A DNA stretch of 64,000 bases, taken from contig NZ_CP070351.1 in assembly GCF_016919385.1 (NCBI RefSeq), positions 124,001-188,000 of the forward strand, in the 5' to 3' direction. The notes beneath the pieces were generated by a model. It saw nothing but the letters and a program-made list of their open reading frames with translations. It did no database searches and was not told the DNA's origin. This DNA is from Gordonia sp. PDNC005 (GTDB lineage Bacteria; Actinomycetota; Actinomycetes; Mycobacteriales; Mycobacteriaceae). The number at the start of each line of letters is the position of its first letter. Position 1 is the first letter of the stretch. The position numbers were made by a program, and so were the translations under genes. Shown one piece after another: positions 59,784-64,000 of this stretch.

Positions 59784-60567
59784 AGCCGGCTTCGGACTCG
59801 TAGCCGAGCCGGTGTGCGGTCGCCGCCACCGGCTCGCCGTCGCTGAGCAGGCGCATGGCCTCCGCCATACGCACCCCGGCCAGATATGACGCCGGTGACC
59901 GTCCGGTCAGGTCGCGGAAGCGTTCGGCGAAGGCCGATCGAGACATCGTCGCAGTTCTCGCCAGTTCGTCCACCGTCCACGCTCGGCCCGGTTCGGCGTG
60001 CAGAGCATCGATGACCCGCGACAGGTCGGGTTCGGCCAAACGCTCGGCCCACAGGTCGGGAGCGCAGCCGCGCTCGAGCCACGTCCGCATGACAACCGAC
60101 ACGATGGTCGAGGTGATTCTGTTGCAGACCACCACGTCGCCGGGCCTCGTCGCCCCGGGGCCGGGCCCGGTGCCAATGGTGTCGATGAGACCTGCAACAG
60201 CGGGCTCGGCGGCTCGGAAGCCGCCGATCACCACCGCAGTCGGCAGAGTGTGCAGCCACCTGCTCGGCGCGGGCGTCTGCGCGAACACGACGCTCACCAA
60301 GTCGACATCGGTGAGCGCGCGGAGGCGTCCGCACGATCCGTGCGGCCACAAGATGACGTCGCCCGCAGAGATCAGACGCGTCGTCCCGCAGTCGTCGATC
60401 TCGAGGGAGCCCTCCACCAGATACCGGAAGCCGGCGGTCGGACCGCCGTACAGGCGATCCTCACCCGCTGACAACCGCTCGCGGCGAGACTCCTGAAGGG
60501 TCCATTCAAGGGCGGCGAGGGCCCGGTCGACGTTCTCGGCGTTGTTGGCCTGCGTGGGTGCACTCAC
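59698..60567 (-). CDS. AraC family transcriptional regulator with an N-terminal cupin domain
   Basis: A 289-residue regulator. The N-terminal half is a cupin-like sensing domain (YLVEGSLEIDD, AGDVILWPHGSCG); the C-terminal double helix-turn-helix has WTVDELARTATMSRSAFAERF and VAATAHRLGYESEAGFSRAF. The GTG at 60567 is the best start because the DprE1-like gene begins at 60653 on the other strand; the frame stays open beyond that. It overlaps the MFS gene at its 3' end, so these two genes are likely a regulator-exporter pair. Confidence 0.83.
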   Translation of the reverse strand: MSAPTQANNAENVDRALAALEWTLQESRRERLSAGEDRLYGGPTAGFRYLVEGSLEIDDCGTTRLISAGDVILWPHGSCGRLRALTDVDLVSVVFAQTPAPSRWLHTLPTAVVIGGFRAAEPAVAGLIDTIGTGPGPGATRPGDVVVCNRITSTIVSVVMRTWLERGCAPDLWAERLAEPDLSRVIDALHAEPGRAWTVDELARTATMSRSAFAERFRDLTGRSPASYLAGVRMAEAMRLLSDGEPVAATAHRLGYESEAGFSRAFRRHTGHPPARWRRGRQAPQPSAS

Positions 60568-60639
60568 TCCCTCTGCAAGCGCACGGGCGGCGCCTGTTAT
60601 TCCTTGGGGAACTCGCAGGAGCTTCTCAGGCCGCGCCGG

Positions 60640-60645
60640 TACGTT
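60640..60645 (+). promoter_or_regulatory. -10 element TACGTT, leaderless DprE1-like gene
   Basis: TACGTT is followed by 7 nt and the GTG at 60653. Confidence 0.45.
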
Positions 60646-60652
60646 CGCCGAC

Positions 60653-62071
60653 GTGACTACGACTGCATACGACGTGGTGTCGACCAGGACCCTCAACGGT
60701 TGGTCGCGAACCAACGAGACCAGAGCCGCCGTCCTGGCGACGCCGGACGTCGACACGATCGCTCGCGCGGTCGCGAAGGTGGCCGACGCGAAGGCCGATT
60801 CGCCGGGTTACCTGCGCAACGGTGTCATCGCACGAGGGCTCGGGCGCTCGTACAACGAATCGGCGCAGAACCGGGCGGGGCTGACGGTAGACATGACCGC
60901 CGTCAACCGGATCCACCGGATCGACGGCGACGCCCTGATCGCCGACGTCGACGCGGGTGTCAGCCTCGACACCCTCCTGCGGACGCTCGTCCCGCTCGGC
61001 CTGTGGCTGCCCGTCCTACCGGGGACGCGGCAGGTCACGGTCGGTGGTGCGATCGCCCACGACATCCACGGCAAGAGCCATCACAGCAGCGGCAGCTTCG
61101 GAGACCAGGTCGCGGACCTCGATCTGCTGGTCGCCGACGGTCGGGTCCTCACCCTCGCACCCGACGGAACGTCCGACGATCCGGACGCGTCCCTGTATTG
61201 GGCGACTGTCGCCGGACTCGGTCTCACCGGCATCGTGCTGCGCGCCCGCCTCCGACTCCAACGGACCGAAACCGCCTACTTCCTCGCCGACGGAGTCGTC
61301 ACGCACGACGTCCACGAGACTGTCGACCTGCACCGCACAGGGTGGAGCGACTCCGCCGAGTACAGCGCCGGCTGGTTCGACGCGGTGACGAAGGAACCGG
61401 CGCTCGGCCGCGGCTACTTCACTCGAGGGCGTCTGGCCGCCGTCGACGAGCTGCCGACGAAACTCCGCCGCGACCCTCTGCGTTTCGATGCGCCGCAGTA
61501 CTTCACCGTCCCCGACATGTTCCCGAGCGGGCTCGGCAACCGGCTGACGTTCGGACTCATGAGTCGCGCCTACTTCCAGGCGGGCGGGACGTACACCGGG
61601 AAGGTCCACAACATCACCGGGTTTCTGCATCCCCTCGACATCATGGGCGAGTGGAACCGCTTCTACGGCGGCACCGGCTTCCTGCAGTACCAGTTCGTGA
61701 TCCCGCCGGAGAACCTCGACGCGTTCGTCCCGCTCCTGTCCGAGGTGCGGGCCTCCGGTCACGCCAGCTTCGTCAACGTGCTCAAGATGTTCGGCGACGG
61801 CAACCGCGCGCCGCTGTCGTTCCCGACGCCGGGCATGACTGTCACGTTCGACTTCGCGATCAAACGCGGCCTGGACAGGCTGGTCTCCGAACTGGACCAT
61901 CGGGTGATCGATTTCGGTGGGCGCCTCTACTCCGCGAAAGACTCGGTCACCAGGCCCGACACCTTTCACGCCATGTACCCGCGGATCGACGAGTGGATCG
62001 CGGTGCGACGACGCATCGACCCGACCGGAGTTTTCGTCTCCGACATGGCCAAGCGACTCGAACTCGTCTGA
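60653..62071 (+). CDS. DprE1-like FAD-dependent oxidase (decaprenylphosphoryl-ribose oxidase family)
   Basis: A 472-residue VAO-family flavoprotein. FAD contacts: RGLGRSYNESAQN and PGTRQVTVGGAIAHDIHGKSHH; substrate domain: HPLDIMGEWNRFYGGTGFLQYQF; end: FHAMYPRIDEWIAVRRRIDP. The alignment with M. tuberculosis DprE1 from memory is clear in the last 75 residues. The drug-target cysteine (Cys387 there) is Thr398 here; the active-site lysine is kept as Lys429 in SAKDS. It would oxidise decaprenylphosphoryl-ribose in arabinan synthesis, or a related substrate. No dprE2 gene is adjacent, so it could be a paralogue. Confidence 0.83.
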   Translation: MTTTAYDVVSTRTLNGWSRTNETRAAVLATPDVDTIARAVAKVADAKADSPGYLRNGVIARGLGRSYNESAQNRAGLTVDMTAVNRIHRIDGDALIADVDAGVSLDTLLRTLVPLGLWLPVLPGTRQVTVGGAIAHDIHGKSHHSSGSFGDQVADLDLLVADGRVLTLAPDGTSDDPDASLYWATVAGLGLTGIVLRARLRLQRTETAYFLADGVVTHDVHETVDLHRTGWSDSAEYSAGWFDAVTKEPALGRGYFTRGRLAAVDELPTKLRRDPLRFDAPQYFTVPDMFPSGLGNRLTFGLMSRAYFQAGGTYTGKVHNITGFLHPLDIMGEWNRFYGGTGFLQYQFVIPPENLDAFVPLLSEVRASGHASFVNVLKMFGDGNRAPLSFPTPGMTVTFDFAIKRGLDRLVSELDHRVIDFGGRLYSAKDSVTRPDTFHAMYPRIDEWIAVRRRIDPTGVFVSDMAKRLELV

Positions 62072-62092
62072 ACAGCGGGGCGAGGCGGTGCG

Positions 62093-62563
62093 TCAGTACA
62101 GGATGATCAGATCGGTGCGGAGGTCTTCGGGTTCGGTCACCGACGGGTCGTTGACGTAGATCTCGATGACGCCCCGCGAATCTCCTCCACCGTTCACCTC
62201 GTGAACTTCGAAGAGCGACTCCCACGCCGAACTGATGCCCTCGTACGCGCCGACATGGCTCATGATGAGGGCCCGCCCGGACGGGAAGACACCGTTGTCG
62301 ACGCCTTCGACGTCGGTCGGGGCCGCAACGGGGAAACCGAGAGTGATGTCGAAGACATCGTGGGGATCGCCCTCGTACAAGCCGTAGCCGGGACCGATAG
62401 GCCCGCAGCCTGCGAGAGTCTGGAACGACTCGTCGAAGATGTCGCGGATGTCTTCCATCCGGACGTCGTAGAACTTCTGAGTGACAACGCGGATGTCGTC
62501 GGGAAGCGTCACCTCCATCGGCTGCAGGAACGACTCTTCGCGGAAGAACAGCGGGATGCTCAT
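62093..62563 (-). CDS. GyrI-like effector-binding-fold protein of unknown function
   Basis: A 156-residue protein with the pattern of the bacterial transcription activator effector-binding fold: VRMEDIRDIFDESFQTLAG, GLYEGDPHDVFDITLGFPVA, VFPSGRALIMSHVGAYEG and a final beta strand TDLIILY. Stand-alone members often bind small cyclic ligands or act as drug-binding proteins. The ATG at 62563 has TACCCT 7 nt upstream (leaderless). It is convergent with the DprE1-like gene, 21 nt apart. Confidence 0.75.
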   Translation of the reverse strand: MSIPLFFREESFLQPMEVTLPDDIRVVTQKFYDVRMEDIRDIFDESFQTLAGCGPIGPGYGLYEGDPHDVFDITLGFPVAAPTDVEGVDNGVFPSGRALIMSHVGAYEGISSAWESLFEVHEVNGGGDSRGVIEIYVNDPSVTEPEDLRTDLIILY

Positions 62564-62570
62564 GCCCGCA

Positions 62571-62576
62571 AGGGTA
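62571..62576 (-). promoter_or_regulatory. -10 element TACCCT, leaderless GyrI-like gene
   Basis: On the minus strand TACCCT is followed by 7 nt and the ATG at 62563. Confidence 0.45.
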
Positions 62577-62622
62577 CGGCTCACACTGCGGCATCGGCAC
62601 TCCTCCCGGCAGAATGGAACCC

Positions 62623-64000
62623 GTGATTCAAGATGATCTTGTCGTCGACACTCACTACGGTCCGTTGCGCGGTGTGGCGACTGAAACGCTCGACGTGTGG
62701 CGCGGCATCGCCTACGCCCAGCCGCCGGTAGGCGACTTGCGGTGGCGGCACGCCGTCGATCCGAGACCCCACACCGATGTGGTCCCCGCCGACTCTTTCG
62801 GCCCGGTGTGCCCGCAGCCGGTGATGCCGGTGATCGAGCTGGGCGACGGCACGCGGCAGGAGGAGGACTGCCTGTACCTCAACGTGTCCACCCCGCGCGG
62901 AGCGTCGCGCAGCGACGCTCGGCTTCCGGTGCTGGTGTGGATTCACGGTGGCGCCTACCTCTGCGGTTCGGGTTCACAGCCGCTGTACGACGCGGCGTCG
63001 CTGATCGGCACGGGTGTCGAGGCGGGCACCCCGGTGATCGTCGTGACGATCAACTATCGGCTCGGTGCGTTCGGATTCGTCGACTTCTCGTCGTGGTCGG
63101 ACGCCGACCGGACGTTCGACGCGAACTGCGGCATGTCCGATGTGCTGGCTGCACTGCGTTGGGTGAACCTGAACATCGGGGCTTTCGGCGGCGACCCCGG
63201 GAACGTGACTGTCTTCGGGGAGTCGGCAGGCGGCGGAGTGGTCACGACACTCCTCACCATGCCGGGCGCGAAAGGGCTCGTCCATCGAGCGATCGCGCAG
63301 AGTTCTCCGGCCACGTCGGTGTACGGTCCCGACCGCGCCGCGCGCTACGCGCAGGCGATGCTCGACCTGATGCCCGCCGAACGGGTCACCCCGGACCTGC
63401 TCCGCGACATCCCCGTCGACGCGCTTGTGGCGGCGTCACAGCAGATGTTCCTGTCGGTGCCGCGGGAGCATCCCGGCACCATCGCTCACACACCAGTCGT
63501 CGACGGCGACCTGATCCCCGACGATCCGCTCCGCGTGTACGAGTCCGGGCACGCTCTGCCGGTGCCGCTGATGATCGGCACCAATCGACACGAGACGTCG
63601 CTGTTCAAGTGGATGTCGTCGCCTCTCATGCCGGTGAAGTCCGAGCACGTCGACGCGATGTTCACCCTCATCGGCACCGAGCAGCCGCACCTCCCGCTGC
63701 CTGAGCCTGAGCACCTCGACGAGTCGTACCAGCACGTGAAGGCTCGGGTGCGGAGCATGGCGATCTCCCGCGACATCGGTTTCCGCATGCCGGCGCTGTG
63801 GATCGCCGAGGCGCACAACTCGCGTGCTTCGGTGCACCTGTACCGCTTCGACTGGGCTACGCCGCTGCTGAGGTTCATCGGCTTCGGCGCCGCGCACGCC
63901 ACCGAACTGCCGTACGTGTGGGGCAATCCGGCGTCCACCAAACGCGATCCGATGTACCGACTCGGCGGTCGACCGACCGGCGACGAGGTGACCGCCCGCG
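62623..64000 (+). CDS. Carboxylesterase type B, 3' end outside the window
   Basis: An open frame from GTG 62623 to the window edge, 459 residues so far, without a stop. Type B carboxylesterase motifs are all present: YGPLRGVATETLDVWRGIAYAQPP at the start (quoted as WRGIAYAQPP), EDCLYLNVSTP, oxyanion hole HGGAYLCGSG and nucleophile Ser201 in FGESAGGG. IGTNRHETSLF and GAAHATELPYVWG carry the expected acid and histidine areas. No signal peptide is visible. CAGAAT lies 7 nt before the GTG, a leaderless layout. Length and motifs suggest only the last 30-60 residues are missing. Confidence 0.88.
   Translation, partial: MIQDDLVVDTHYGPLRGVATETLDVWRGIAYAQPPVGDLRWRHAVDPRPHTDVVPADSFGPVCPQPVMPVIELGDGTRQEEDCLYLNVSTPRGASRSDARLPVLVWIHGGAYLCGSGSQPLYDAASLIGTGVEAGTPVIVVTINYRLGAFGFVDFSSWSDADRTFDANCGMSDVLAALRWVNLNIGAFGGDPGNVTVFGESAGGGVVTTLLTMPGAKGLVHRAIAQSSPATSVYGPDRAARYAQAMLDLMPAERVTPDLLRDIPVDALVAASQQMFLSVPREHPGTIAHTPVVDGDLIPDDPLRVYESGHALPVPLMIGTNRHETSLFKWMSSPLMPVKSEHVDAMFTLIGTEQPHLPLPEPEHLDESYQHVKARVRSMAISRDIGFRMPALWIAEAHNSRASVHLYRFDWATPLLRFIGFGAAHATELPYVWGNPASTKRDPMYRLGGRPTGDEVTAR

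Noticed and set aside
1..64000. CRISPR arrays, rRNA operons, insertion sequences or a biosynthetic gene cluster
   Set aside because: No regularly spaced direct repeats, rRNA sequence, transposase, or PKS/NRPS modules were found.

Overview
The window is GC-rich and densely coded, and it looks like the chromosome of a mycolic-acid-producing actinobacterium (Corynebacteriales/Mycobacteriales), most like Gordonia or a close relative. The markers are RamB, isocitrate lyase, FadB2, a heparin-binding-haemagglutinin-like protein with a lysine/alanine tail, a DprE1-like oxidase, a mycolyltransferase-like esterase, OtsAB, and many leaderless genes with a TANNNT -10 element 6-7 nt before ATG or GTG. I see no integrase, transposase, phage gene or CRISPR array. 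The assignment to genus is inference.

Layout. 1-4.5 kb: the end of a membrane protein gene, a rhomboid-like protein, and a three-gene ABC importer behind a cobalamin-riboswitch-like leader, so probably a B12 or corrinoid importer. 4.5-11.8 kb: prolyl oligopeptidase, a repeat-rich spacer, an MHS-family transporter, an old-yellow-enzyme-type oxidoreductase with its TetR regulator, and divergent lpdA. 11.9-27.2 kb: a large catabolic island with two TetR regulators. Module 1 has a D-amino-acid dehydrogenase, an amino acid permease, a TetR, an ELFV amino acid dehydrogenase and a thiamine-diphosphate 2-oxoacid decarboxylase-like enzyme. Module 2 has a 54-residue membrane protein and an NCS1 transporter, a flavin monoamine oxidase, a second TetR, acyl-CoA dehydrogenase, aldehyde dehydrogenase and an NDP-forming acyl-CoA synthetase. 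Each module carries its own repeated 18-bp palindrome upstream of its transcription units. Both modules would converge on an aldehyde that is oxidised, activated with CoA and sent to beta-oxidation.

27-38 kb: a DNA glycosylase, a small HTH regulator, a methyltransferase/AhpD-like pair, a secreted esterase, then the glyoxylate/acetate region (ramB, lipoprotein, aceA, fadB2), hbhA and ppk2. 38-53 kb: a block that matches, in content and partly in order, the M. tuberculosis Rv0472c-Rv0485 region as I remember it: TetR, DUF445 protein, XRE regulator, DUF2516 protein, murB, DUF2505 proteins, nitrilase-like hydrolase, DUF2993 protein, deoC, SDR and ROK regulator. An alpha/beta hydrolase gene here is split by a C7 tract. 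53-64 kb: otsB-otsA with a 53-residue conserved protein, a MerR regulator, a ThrE-like exporter, tRNA-Thr(UGU), an MFS exporter, an AraC regulator, a DprE1-like oxidase in which the residue aligned with the drug-target cysteine is threonine, a GyrI-like protein, and a type B carboxylesterase running off the right edge.

The most system-like feature is the 11.9-27.2 kb island. Palindromes at 20128, 20207, 22348 and 27159 tie an NCS1 permease, its tiny membrane partner, an amine oxidase, a TetR and a three-enzyme aldehyde-to-acyl-CoA operon into one predicted regulon. A second, related palindrome at 14700 and 15458 ties together the amino acid branch. Starts were chosen from Shine-Dalgarno sites, overlapping stop/start codons or leaderless promoter spacing.
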